Shown one piece after another: positions 9,801 to 22,040 of a DNA stretch of 64,000 bases. The translations under genes and the position numbers were made by a program. Each line of letters opens with the position of its first letter. Position 1 is the stretch's first letter. Under the pieces are notes generated by a model that did not search any database, had not been told where the DNA came from, and was given only the letters and a program-made list of their open reading frames with translations. Source of the stretch: Lanius collurio (lineage: Eukaryota > Chordata > Aves > Passeriformes > Laniidae); NCBI GenBank assembly GCA_020086605.1, contig JACBWW010000017.1, forward strand, positions 17,590,443-17,654,442, given 5' to 3'.

Positions 9801-12800
9801 ATTCCTGGTATTAAGGCAGAGATAAGATTCACCTCAGAGCCAACAAAACAGGTAGACTGAGACCAGAATAAATGCAAGGTAATCAGCTGAATAAATCTCT
9901 TGGCACATTTCTGATGGAACTGAAAAATCTGTAGAATCAAATAACTAAATTACACTGTGATAATTTCAATGTAACTGTACTCACAGAGGATATTTGTCTA
10001 CTTTATTGTGGAGCTATTCTGGATTTAGTCTATCTAATAAAGAAACACACATTAATTTCTTAGTAAACACCCTTAGAGCCTTCTATCCAACCCAGGGTTT
10101 TTTTTTTTTTCTTTATTTCATTTTCACAATGTATTATGTTATTCTGTATCATTTGATTTACACTTGGAAGCTGCTGAAGTCAAAAGCTGAAAATTGACTT
10201 GCCTTCTTCCTCCCCCCTTCAGCTTTGTGCAATAGTGCTTGACCTGCTTCAGTTAGCATTATGTTCTTACCTCAGACCTGATTCTGTAGAATATTGCACA
10301 CAGACTGTGCAACTGCATAAAAAATGAACAAAATTTTGCAGAAATGTGTTCTTATGCAAGTGGAGAGATAAGTGGATGTGTGTGATTTTAAAGTTTGAGG
10401 TCAAGGACATGATTTTGGAGCTTCGTTGATTCCTGCAGATGCTGACACTTCCTTCAAAACCTGATGATTGAAATAGAATTACTTAATATGAAATCAAGTG
10501 TGTTCTTCATCAGTTGTATTTTGGAAACACTTAGAAAATCCAGAGACCAGATAAATGAGAAAATTACCACAGTGTCACTAGTTACTGGAAACCCATTGGC
10601 TTCCAGTAACTGTTCATATGCAGTAGGTGTGAATTTACTGGAATTAGCTGCTGTGAAGAAATTATAACCACATTATATTACCTCATATTCCCAGCAGTAG
10701 ATCTAGAGATAGTATATACTGCTATATGGTATATTCTGGCACTACAGCAGTCACTTGCATGACCATGTGTTTGAACCTCCAGCTATTGCTTGAATACTGT
10801 GAAATAATCCTTTGCTCCATGACAGAGTTGCCCATATTGAACAGCTCAATCCTGCCTTAGTAGCAGAAGCTGGGACTCAAATTCTTATGGAATAATTAGT
10901 GTAAGTAAACAAGGCAAATACAAAGCACTAACAGGTATTTGTTGCATACCAAAAACATCATGTATTTTGGCAGAAGTGCCTCTGCTCAGGCTGGAAACTG
11001 CAGAGTACAGATCACATCCAGATATGTCTTGCAATGGATAAACTCTGAGCCTTTTCCCCCATGCATTTCTGAACTAAAGCATGGCCCTATTAAAACAAGA
11101 AAAAGCCCTGAAGCATTCTTAAGTGAAAAGTCTTAGACTAAGTACGTTGTGGCTGGTTAGATGAGATGTGATTTGAGCCTGATGAAGGCAAAGGCTAGTT
11201 CTTCATACATCAACTAGATACATGCATATACATCAACTAGAAGATGGTACCTAATCCATCCCCTTTTCCCCAGAAAACGAAACTGGAAGGTAAAGAAAAG
11301 AGGAAGTGTTTTACTCACCAGCCTATTGTGTTTAATTAATCTGACATCAATTAGTAATTCATCACTACAACCTCAAAAAAGATTTTCTAGTTTGTAGACT
11401 GCCTGGGTTACTTAAAGCATCCAATCACTTCCTAGTTAAAATGCACCCTGTTAATTGTTAGGGTTTTACTGCTGATCTAGACTGTCAAACAGACCATGTG
11501 TTGCTACAGAAATACAAATTGCTACCAGTGTCAGGTAGAAGGGCTTTGTGGCAAACCCTTCCATCTGGCTGAGTTACACGTGAATGCACCGATACTGACA
11601 GTAGTAGGTGTACAAGTCTCAGCTCTTTCTTGCTTCCTGCCTGGTTTTAATTTTCCTGTTTTGTACTTAACCACCTCAAAGAGGTGATCAGTGCAAAAAC
11701 AAAGGCAGTAAATCTCATTGTTGAAGAAATTCTACCACAGTTGACCCTTTGTCACATCTTTATACTGCACAAATTAGCTTTTGTCATGCTGGTCATATAA
11801 ATTCTGTACCATTAATCATTTTCATTCTAGGAACATAGCCCCTAAATTGCAAAAGAACTACTTGAAAAACTCCTCTGTTTCTCATCCTTTGAGGGACAAA
11901 AAAATGTGGGATAAGGGCTGATTTACTGTGTGCTCATCTATGATACATCATTTTTAAAGAAACTGCCAAATACCTAATATAAATGAGTATTTATTTCTAA
12001 CTTTTAGACCTCTGTTTCACACACACCCCCCCAACAAAAGCAAAAGTGTAAACCCACACATCAAGATCAAATGGACAATTTTCCAGACAAGTTGGATTTC
12101 AACTGTGTTAACATCCTCTTTTCTCCCATGTGTTGCTTCCCACCTCTAATTAACCAGCTGGAAAGAGTGTAAAAATCCTTCCCTCCCAACCCTAGAGGGG
12201 CTTGGGAAGGCTATTAGTGCACTGGACATGCTGTGTAACAAACTCTGTTTCCTCCTAGCGAAGTGTAAAAATGTCAATGTACAATGAGGTGTGTGCTGAG
12301 GGCATGCTTCACATGGGCTCTGTTTAGGACATGCCCTGTCTTTTCTTTTAATTTCAGGAAAAGATGAGGGCAGCATGTCCATGCTGGCTTTTACAGATAG
12401 GGCAAATTGGTCTGGAGATTTCCCAGATCTTTTTTTATAAAGAGCATGACCTTGTTCACACTGCTTCATCTGTGAGAATCACAAATGAACAGAAAGGGAG
12501 TGCAACTTGCTGCATCCTGCTTTTACAAAGCTGGTTTACTTCTGCACATATATGGAAATACTTTCTTTTAGTTGAGATGTCAGAGAGGAAAACAGAACCC
12601 CCTCCCCCATTTTATTGCAAACCCCCCACATTGTATTGCTTTTCCTTATTCTGTATCTCCTAGCTTGCACTCTTTAATAGTTGCTCCTCCTCTTGAACAG
12701 TTTTTGTTTACAGATGATAGTACTAGTGATAAAGATTGCTATTATCAACAAAAGCCTTTATATCTGGTAATGTGAAAGCCTATCTCCTTTGTTGCTACTT

Positions 12801-13292
12801 TATAAACACACATAAAAGTTTATGTTTTTACAGAAGTATTAAATGTTCTAAGTATTTTACCTCAGATTGGAAAATAAATATCTAGAATTGATTCAAGTTT
12901 TGCCAATGCCAGAAATTTATTCTAAAGACTTCTGGTGACAACTGCTGTAATTAGTGTGAGACCTATTCTTCTCACTTAGTTGTGCCTACTCTTTTTTTCT
13001 CTGTTGAGTCATAATGGCTATAGGAATGATTCACAACAACAAATTAGTATGGTAAAACTAGACATAGAGTGATCTCATCATGATTTTTAAGGTACTGGGA
13101 AACTATCCTGTTTGTTTTTCCCTGGCATCAGTTTTCCCCCATTGTCTGACAATAACCAAGTAAATGTTTTGATAGTGCACTGAGCAGGTGTCTGAAATCA
13201 AAGAAAGGTCACAGTCAAAAAGGCATCACTTTCCCAACTGGATAAATTTCACTGTGATCTCTGACCTCTATATTGATGTCCTTTTGTTGCAG
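6897..13292 (+). other. ITGA8: ITGA8 intron (6396 bp)
   Basis: This is a phase-0 intron with a gtaaag donor and a gttgcag acceptor. An internally deleted CR1 lies at about 8230-8628. The remainder is AT-rich single-copy-looking DNA with short homopolymers (for example poly-T at about 10098-10111). I recognise no exon or RNA gene in it. Confidence 0.8.
8230..8628 (+). mobile_element. CR1 LINE fragment, sense, internal deletion
   Basis: Bases from about 8255 match the late ORF2 part of chicken-type CR1 (cagtgtgcac..cagcccagaaagccaa..tcctgggctgcatca). At about 8300 the match jumps directly to the 3' region (ccttccagtacctgaaggga). It then runs through tggtgatgcactggaacaggttg, a 'ggaactagatgatctttaag' block and the terminal cattctatgatt. 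The usual roughly 300 bp between these blocks is missing. The copy is non-coding and lies sense to ITGA8. Confidence 0.9.
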
Positions 13293-13385
13293 GCACTGCG
13301 TGTATTGAGCTGTGATTACAAGATGGAAAATGAAACTAGAATGGTGGTTTGTGATCTTGGGAACCCCATGGTGGCTGGCGCAAAT
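13293..13385 (+). CDS. ITGA8: ITGA8 exon (window exon 6): calf-1 domain
   Basis: The exon is exactly 31 codons (residues 189-219). It contains [22 protein letters not shown], the calf-1 block with two cysteines that form a disulphide in the family and the invariant VCDLGNPM strand. NET is a sequon. Both borders are phase 0 (gttgcag before, gtaagg after). This is one of the strongest alpha-8 matches in the window. Confidence 0.98.
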
Positions 13386-16300
13386 GTAAGGGAAAATCAG
13401 ATGCATTTACTGATTTTTATCTAACTGACTTTTAAATGGAAATTTATTAAATTACCAGAATGTGTCCCAATAAGCAGCACATAAACCAAATTATTTACCT
13501 GGAAAATAATATGTTGATGTATAAAAGGCAGAACTGTGAGTCTGAAAAATTAACAATTTATTTTTCTAAAAGATTAATTATGCTAGTTTTATATCACTTA
13601 AAGAAAGTGAGAGTGATTCAAATTATCACAGAAGTTGTGCTAGTATAGTGAAAATTCCAATCCATAATGAGATCTGTTTATTATTTCCTTTTACTAATCC
13701 CTCTATTTAAAATATATAGATATAAATACATGTATAGTAAGTGACAAATTCTTCAGTTTGATTCTCATCTTCAGTTCATAAGGGTTGTCTTATCAGTTTA
13801 TATTGCAATTAATATCCAGCAAAATGTGTTTGGAATAAGGTTTTGCTTCAAGTTATTATTGTAATTCTAAAGATTTTCCTAAGAGAGCCTCTCATAAATA
13901 ATATTACACATTAGATAGAATGATGGTAGCCTTGTTTTTGGACAAAAGCTGAACTGAATAGTAACTGATGATGAACACTAGAAAAGGATTAAAAATAGGT
14001 GTGGAGATAAAAAAATTCTACAATTATCATCCTTTGTCTCTGTTTCATGATAAAACAATCCAGGAAATCCCAGAAGTGTTAAATCCAGGAATGTTCAGCC
14101 ATGGATGCTCTTGCAGAAGAATTTAGTGTTTCTCGTAAATTCATGATTGCTATAAATATTTCTCTAAAAGAAAATAATCCAAATAATGAAACCTAGATAA
14201 AAAACTGTGCAAATAAAAATAAAGCAGTCAACACCATCAACATATATCAGGAATAAGTAACAGCTTTTAATTGAAAACTACAACTATTGAATTTCATTTT
14301 GGACCTGTGGTTTTGCAAAGAAATCAAAGCAAATTTCTTTAGTATTTTAAAAATCCCTACTAAGTTAAAGTTTGTCCTTCCTATGGAAGATCAATATTTC
14401 ACTCTTCAGCCTCTCTGTAGAAGGGTGCTTTCCTGGCCTCTTAGGATCTTGAAGCAGTTCATGTCTGACCCTCAACAGAAGAACCAAATGGGTCATATCT
14501 TAGGCGACTGGGACAAATAAGTTTCTTTGGATCCTGGGGATAGCCTCGGATCAGCCATAGAACTTTTGAAAATGAATGAAGGCAGGTGTCTCATACAGTC
14601 ATCTGCTTGCAGGGTCACAAGCAGTCCCAGAGACTCTTTGGGACTACAAGGAGGTGGAAACCATTGAAAATTGAGCTCTAGGTGATGGACCTCCTGGGAA
14701 GAGGGATCTTCCTGGTGAGGATCCTTCACCATTGAACTACTGTGAACTAGAAATCTGAAGACATTACTACAAAGATTTTCTGAGAAGGACATAGACAAGA
14801 AGGCAAAAAGCTTTTGTAGGTTTTGTTTTATTCTACTTAATGAAAATCCTGAAAAGTAAAAGTAATTGAAAACATTTCTGAGGAATGGAATTTTCTTAAT
14901 GGGATGATAGGATGCAATGGTGGGTCAAAGCATGAGAAAAATTCCAAATCAAGGCAAGTAATTGAGAAGGCAGCAATTTTACTTACCTGCTTAATAGTTT
15001 CCTAGTTAGTCTCAAGGCAGAAGCAAATTCTCAAGATATAGCCAGAAGTGGACAAGAATCTTGTGGGTGATCAGGATGCAGTGGAGGGAGGCAGGAGAGC
15101 ATAAACCTCCTTGGCTTTGGAAGAGAAAAACACAAAAAGACACTAACTTGTATACCAAGAAGAAAATCTTTGTAGTGTGCATATTGTTATAAGCATAATC
15201 AATGGAAAGGTCTGAGTGTAGAGGTGTTAGACTACAGACCCTCATACACCTCCCTTTGAATCCAAAGCCCTGTTCCCACATCATCCTTCACACAAAATGC
15301 TAGCAATGTGAAGACTTCAGGAATGCCATTTGGTGGCCACTAAAACAGTACTACTGTCAGCTGTCTCCTTATGAATTTTCACAGCATATCTAATCCTTCT
15401 TTTCTTCAGAATCAACTCTAGGACTGCTGTAAGTGCCATTACCAGATACTCCTAAGCAAACTACCTCATAAAGAGAGACTTCGAAGCAGCAGAATAAAAC
15501 AGCAGGGTTCATAACATATTCAGGGGTTTTCTACTTAATAATAAAATAATCCAGCCCTTTAAAATTGAGGTATACAAAGACAGAGCATTACAAAGCCAGA
15601 TGGCAAAATTTTTTTTATTAGAGTGAGTGAAATCTTAAATCCTATGTTTATCTTTGAAGCCAAGAAGCTGAGTAAAGGTGAAAGGACTTGTGTTTTTTCA
15701 GTCCAAACACATTTATGATGGCAAATGTACTTCCAAAAGCAAAATACCAGCCCTTAGTACAAATTGCATAAATCTCAAAAGGTTGCTCTGATCCATTTCC
15801 AAGTTTGCAAAACAATTCTGCTCTGGCAGGAGATCAGTTATTTTCAAAATACTCAGTCAGAAAGGGACTCTTTGTGGAAGTTGTGAGTGGGAAGGAAGGG
15901 TTAGGTCAAAATTGGACATTCCTAAAACTCTTTAACTGTTGAGTCACCTTAATGACTTGCCAGCACCCTGAAATCCTAGAATTCTTGAGCTCTTGAAGAT
16001 CAACTTCTGAGTATGAGGGTTATGTCAGGATTTTGTAATATAATCCATGGGATATTACTGCAACAGACTACAGGGTTGTCTGATGCTTCACATCTTCAAA
16101 ATACATTATGGTCATCTATGTCCTTACTGGCCACAAAAAAATACTTCACTTTTTCAGTAATATCTTTGAAGTCAAAAAGAAAAAAGAAAAAAAAGATGAA
16201 ACGGTAAAAAAGAAGATAAAAAGACATGGTAAGGAAAACCTCAATGCCACATGGCCCAGGATGCAAACTAAATGTCTGACAGCATCTCACTGGCAAAGAT

Positions 16301-18928
16301 TGCTCAAGATACTTATTAATGGCATTGAAATCTATCAGATTGACAAGATTTCTAATGACTGTTCAGTGGCATTAGAAAGTGAGATGTAGGTTTTCTTAAA
16401 AATTTTGTTAGTAAAATTTGGAAGTTCATAGGAATTAATAGAAATAAAGTTAGAAGACTGGAGGCTTGGAAGATCTTGCCTATTTCTTGGTATGTATCAA
16501 CCTGATTCTTCAAGAACACCAGGTTTTATCTTTCTTGTGCACTGTAAGGCACTCCAAAAAAAGCTACACCTCTGTTTCCCAGCATAGTCCCAAATCCTGT
16601 TGAACATAACAGATTAAAATTTATCAGTAATAGTAGAAATGCTATGTATCTCAAAGATACATGATGTTCCAAACATGAAAATAATGCAATTTTAATGAAA
16701 ATAACTTCATTTGGAAAATTTTAAGTAAAATTAAACTATTCTGATAAAATTTATGTCCCACTAATACAATTGCTCAGTGATTGCTAAGTTATAGGTTCAA
16801 GCAAGTTAAACTCCTTTGGCCTCAGTGGGTTTTCAGCAAGGGCATGTGAACATCTTTGCCCCATAATTAGTAGCAATGTCAAGGGTTACTTGACATTAAC
16901 AAAGTCATATGAATATACAAAGACAACATCTGCAACTTATTAGAGTTGTACAGTAGGAGTGTGTTTCGCTATTAAATAGAGGATTAAGCCTCAGGGGTGT
17001 AATAGATCATCAAAACTGCAGTTCATGTCTGCTCTGTCTGATGAAAATTTTATCTTTGGTTCATCAAATCTTTTTCCTGCAATAAGTGGAAACAAATTTA
17101 TTTAGGCTGGTTAGTAAAAACAGTAAGAGAAATAGTGAATTGAATATTTGGAAATATTTTTCTAAAAGACTAAAGAAAGTAATTGTATTTTTAAAGGTGA
17201 ATGAAATATCAATACAGTTGCTAATAACATCTCCAAAAGTGAGTTTAAGATTAAAAAGAGCTTAAATCTCTATTCCAAGTCAGCTATTCAACTTCTGAGT
17301 AATTTGTTAAGCACTTTGATTTGATAATCTTTCATCTGAAAGACTTTGCTTCCAAAAGGAGAGATCAACTGTAACTATGATATTAAGATAATCAGAATTC
17401 AAAGATTTGAACTTGCCATTCCATTTATGATGAAAAGAGCATGGGCCAGGTGAAAATATTGTTGAAACATGTTAGGTAAATCTTGTTCTGGTGATGAATT
17501 CTGTTGCACCACTGCAAGTGAAAAAAGGAGGAGAATTGAATGAAAAAAAAATGGTGGGAAAAAGGAGTTGCTTAAACATATGAAATGACATCCACAGAGG
17601 AAAATTTCTCATCTTCAGTGATGTTGAATGTAAGTCCCAAACATAAAACCCTACACTGTTGTGTCCTGTTCTGTTGCTGACAAGGTTTCCTTAAATATTC
17701 TGAGGAAATTATGCCAAGCAGACAACTTTTATTTCTTCCCCCACGCCCCTCACAAATCTAGCCAGATATTGGCAGGAATTAGGGGATGATGTCCTCATTT
17801 CCTAATGCCTTTTGATTAATTTCTCAGGAAGATTGTTTCTCCACGTGGAGAATATGTCTGTGTATAATGATCCTTTTTTAAAAAATGAAAGCACAATGTG
17901 CATGTAACCCTGCAAAAAATTCTACCATCAGACCAGATGGAAGGTAGATGGGGAGTGAGAAGTTGTAGTTTGAACTGCAAAATTCACATTTCAGAAATTA
18001 TCGGATTTAAAATGCCTAGATGAAAAAAATTGAAAACAATAATTTAAACATTGCAGTAGAATTTAATTAATTTAACACTGAGGGAAGATGGCATCTCCCA
18101 TTACTCACCTGCCACTTAAACAATGGGACTGGAAACATGTCCAACAAGAGGCTTACAGAGACCCTACCACAGGCTATTGTATATTCTTCCTCTAGTTAGC
18201 CCTTCTCTCTTCTGAATTAATCTGCTTATCCTTGCTCTTCTTGCAAAGCAAATGGAGATTGTCACAGGGAGGAGTTATCTGCATAAATGCAAGGGAGCAC
18301 CAGTGGAAACACTTAACTCCTTCAGGTTTGGGAAGTGTGTGTGTTTTACTCTCTCCTCTGGTTACTCCCAAGTGGTGGCAAACTGAACTGCAAATATAAC
18401 TTTGAAGCTGTATTCCTCTTAAGAGAACGGCAATAGAAAAAAAGAATCAAACTGAAAGTACATTAAAACTGCTGCTAATTTAGCCTCAGATTCTCAGTCA
18501 GCCCCACAACACCCAAAGCAGGCAGTGCAGAGCTCACAGGTGCAGAGACAGTGCAGGGACCAGGAAGCCCTGCAGACCTGGACAAAGGAGTGCATGGATG
18601 GAGACAGGGATGAGAGCTGCCAGACAACTATTATTTTCTTTTGGCTTGGCAAAGCAAAGCAAAGACTGTCTGGATGAAGCAGGGCCCACCGCTGTGTTCT
18701 TGGGAGCGTGCTTCTCTATTCCTCTGATCTTTCCTCTGTCCAGCCAAGTTTTCCATCTGGTGACATTAACAGGCAGGGTGGTATTTTTTCCTGAGAACAA
18801 CTAGATGATGTTATTTCATACTAACTTTAAAAAGCAACAGTATCCAGTATAAGTCTGTAAAATGCAATGTTGAACAGTACTGCTTTATCGACTGTTTCTA
18901 GTAACCTGTTGTTTTGTTTCTTTCTCAG
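13386..18928 (+). other. ITGA8: ITGA8 intron (5543 bp)
   Basis: This is a phase-0 intron with a gtaagg donor and a tttctcag acceptor. I recognise no repeat family in it. A comparatively GC-rich stretch at about 18490-18780 (gtgcagagacagtgcagggacc and following) stands out from the AT-rich background but shows no coding or RNA signature. Confidence 0.75.
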
Positions 18929-19008
18929 TTCTCCACAGGCATTCGATTTTCTGTTCAGCATTTTGAAAATGCAGATTTCAGCATCAATTTTGAGCTGCAA
19001 ATAAAAAG
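18929..19008 (+). CDS. ITGA8: ITGA8 exon (window exon 7): calf-1 domain
   Basis: This 80-bp exon encodes residues 220-245 (FSTGIRFSVQHFE... ending NFELQIK) and two bases of a Ser codon. It aligns with the GLRFxV...FDLQI strand pair at the end of calf-1. The donor is gttagc, weaker than the gtaag sites used elsewhere in this gene. Phase continuity with the next exon confirms it. Confidence 0.95.
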
Positions 19009-21959
19009 GTTAGCTATTTTATCAAGAGCATGGTTATTTAAATTATGAATTCCTGTTGAAATATTAATTTTATTATATAATAAGGTCCCTCTTGAGTGTC
19101 AGTAATTATTACATGGGCTTTCCATTGGTAGCTTACTTCAGGAGGCCTTTTGGAGTTGGAGCCTTGTTAGCTTTTAGCAAAATCAGTCTTATTTCTTTAA
19201 AATTCAGGTTTGCTGATTTTGGTCAATAATCTGAGGATTTTCTGCAGATTTGCCAAATTTGATTTGCCAGTTTGTCATATTTTCTACTTCAGAATTTATA
19301 AACAGTGATCATTTTGTAACAAAGGTGAATATGCACAAACATTGCTCTGTATTAATCAGACACTCCTCTTCTTTACAAAAATTTAGAAAATAGTTTAAAA
19401 AAAAAACCAGTTAAAATCTGCTCAACAGATTTACTGGCATGGAGAGAACGATTTAGTTTGATGCAGGTGAACCCTTTGTAATTTTTTCATTAGATTCCTC
19501 CCCATTTGTGGGCCTCACATATTGATACTGTAGAATCTTGTGTTTTATGCTGAGCAGTACTTCTTCCACAGGAACAAAAAAACAACACAGAGTAGGCTAG
19601 GTTAGGATAACCTCAAAAACAAACCTGAGATTTTTTAGGTAGATGGCAAGGCTTCTGTTCCATCTGTCCTCATCAAATACACACTGGAGTTCCATATGGG
19701 GCCCTCTCTGCCCCACATGCAGAGACTTAATTACTAATGTCTGGCCTTTAATGAGGGCCTTGATCATGTTCATTATGGTAAATAACTGAGACATTTAAAA
19801 TGCTTAAGTCATGTCTCCATAATGTAACCCTTGAAGCAGAGGACATGCAGAAACTCAGGAAGGGTGCAGCACTGCCACAGAAGTCCATTAGGTGCTTGGT
19901 CAGACCTCAGCCCTCTCCCTGGGGTCTGGCTGGGGAACATGCAAATCTGGAGACAGATACAGCATTTAACTTGTAGGTCCCCTGTCCATTCCACTGTTCA
20001 TTTCTTAACCCAAGCAATAATTTCAAATGGGTATCCAAGGCTCAGGTCTCTACCCTTTTCATGCTGTGAAATTGGGGAGGTCCAGAGATTTCTGGATAGT
20101 TAAATCTTTCTAGGTAATAAGAGTTGAAGGTGAGTCACTATTTTAAAAAAGCTACAAGAATTTGCTGAGGAATAAGTCTTCACTTCATGAGACAGTAACA
20201 TCTCATGCTTCCTCCATGAGTGTGACTGATTAAAATGTAAGGGAAGGAAATGTATTGGGCTACAAATTGGTATGAAAATGCTGAAGAGCACACAGCTATT
20301 AAAAAAAAAAAAAAGGGAAAGAGTAAAAGAGTAGAACTTCTTGCATAGGGAATGTACCCCACAGATAAAACTCACTGCTTTGTACATTGTTTCACAAGCA
20401 GCAGGACACTTTGAGCATTTCTGTCTCCTTAGTAAAACAATCCTAAAAGAAAAAGGGAACTCCATGAGGCAAAAAGAGGAAATCGCCTAAATGGAAGGAA
20501 AGGGAAGAATACATGTGAATTTGAGTCCTACTCTAATTTATTCAAGAGAGAGCTTTCATTTACTTGAAAACATCAAGTGGAAAATAAATATTTTGGTTTG
20601 CAAGACTGAAGTTCATTACTTATAAGAAACAAGCAAGAGGCTGAGGAGTGTGTTGAAATCTGATTCCTTTCTGATGTGGATGTTGCTGTGCAATTATGTA
20701 CCCCTTTGAGAGAGTCTTAGCACTTTTATTTAAACTATTTTGTTCTCTAAAAAATGCCATAAAGCACAAACAAGGTTTGAATACCAGATATATATGATCA
20801 AAATCTGTATTTTAACTCTATGGGAAGTAGGACGAATATGCAAATTGGAAAGCAGCTTATTCTAACGAAGTAGTGGTATAATAACTTTTGTACTTGTACT
20901 TTTAAACTCGAAACAATGGTTATGGAGGATTAAAAAAAAGTTCAAATAATGTTTGATGGGAATCTGCATTAGTTTACAAACAAATTAAAGCTGCTCTCAA
21001 TTTTAGCAATCTGTAACCAGAAAGCCTGGATCAAAGCAGTGTTGCTCTTTACTCCTCAGGAGTAAGTCACTGGGAATGCTGACCTCCTCTGAATGTTTCC
21101 ATTTGACTGATGCTACCCAGATGTGATAACAGCAAACTGTGACAGCAATAGAAACTTAGCATTCATGAAGCAAGGAAGTCAATGCTTGCTTGAAAAAAAC
21201 ATGCAAATTTAATGTCATTAATCCCATAATTAAATAAATTCTAAGTCTGTAATTACTTTACTATCTTCATGAATTGGAACCTGCAAACCTTTCTTTATAT
21301 GAATGGGCTATAATCATAGGAATGGCCTTTTGAAGTAAGAGAAGCTACCTTTATTACTAAGAATTTGCAGTAAGAAAAGACAATAAGATGAGTGAAAGCA
21401 TTAGTTGTTAAACATACAGAGATCTGTTTTCACTGCTAAGCATTTTTAGGAGTGTGAACACTCTGAACAAGGGAGAGAAGAAAATAAGAAAATTAAAGAA
21501 ACAGTTGATCTTGTTTCTTTTTCCCCAAGGACTGTCATGCAAAAGTCACAGGTTTGGAGAGTCATAAAAATAAATTTTATTATAACAAAGCCTGTCTTGT
21601 TCATTAACACTGCCTTCCTCCAATGCATGAAACAAACTTGTATTCTATTAAGATACTTCTATCTATACAGATAGATGAGTTGTACAAGGGAATTTACATA
21701 ATATTCTGAGCCAAATAAATTTGTATCATCTTTTTCATAATCCTAAGATTCTTTAAAGGAAGCTTGAGTTGATTATATTATTAAACATGTGATGAGCTCA
21801 AATAATATCAAATTTAAATGCCAGTGTCCTACATGACTGAAGAGTGGCAGTAGGAATCCTGTTTTGTCATGTGCCCAGGGGGCCTTTTGTATTGAGTGCT
21901 ATGATAATCTAGAGTTCTGATAAATAACCTTTGTTAACACTTGTATTTATTTTTTCCAG
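19009..21959 (+). other. ITGA8: ITGA8 intron (2951 bp)
   Basis: This is a phase-2 intron with a gttagc donor and a tttttccag acceptor. There is an A14 homopolymer at about 20301. No known repeat or exon is recognised. Confidence 0.8.
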
Positions 21960-22040
21960 TTCTAACAAGATAAATCCCACCAGCAACTTAGTGAACCTCC
22001 ATATCAACATCAGTGTTATGGCTCAAGTACAAATCAGAGG
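21960..22040 (+). CDS. ITGA8: ITGA8 exon (window exon 8): calf-1/calf-2 junction
   Basis: This 81-bp exon completes Ser246, encodes residues 247-272 starting SNKINPTSNLV, and leaves two bases of a Gly codon. It includes the (V/I)xIRG segment that ends calf-1 and starts calf-2 in this family. NIS is a sequon. Splice sites are tttttccag and gtaagt. Confidence 0.96.

Noticed and set aside
12146..12663. Overlapping ORFs of 107 and 99 codons on opposite strands
   Set aside because: They lie in an intron, overlap each other antisense, and show no conserved motif. Best explained by chance.
20100..20465. 121-codon minus-strand ORF
   Set aside because: Low-complexity Phe/Ser/Leu-rich translation from a T-rich strand, with a poly-A/T tract inside it. 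No family resemblance and inside an intron.
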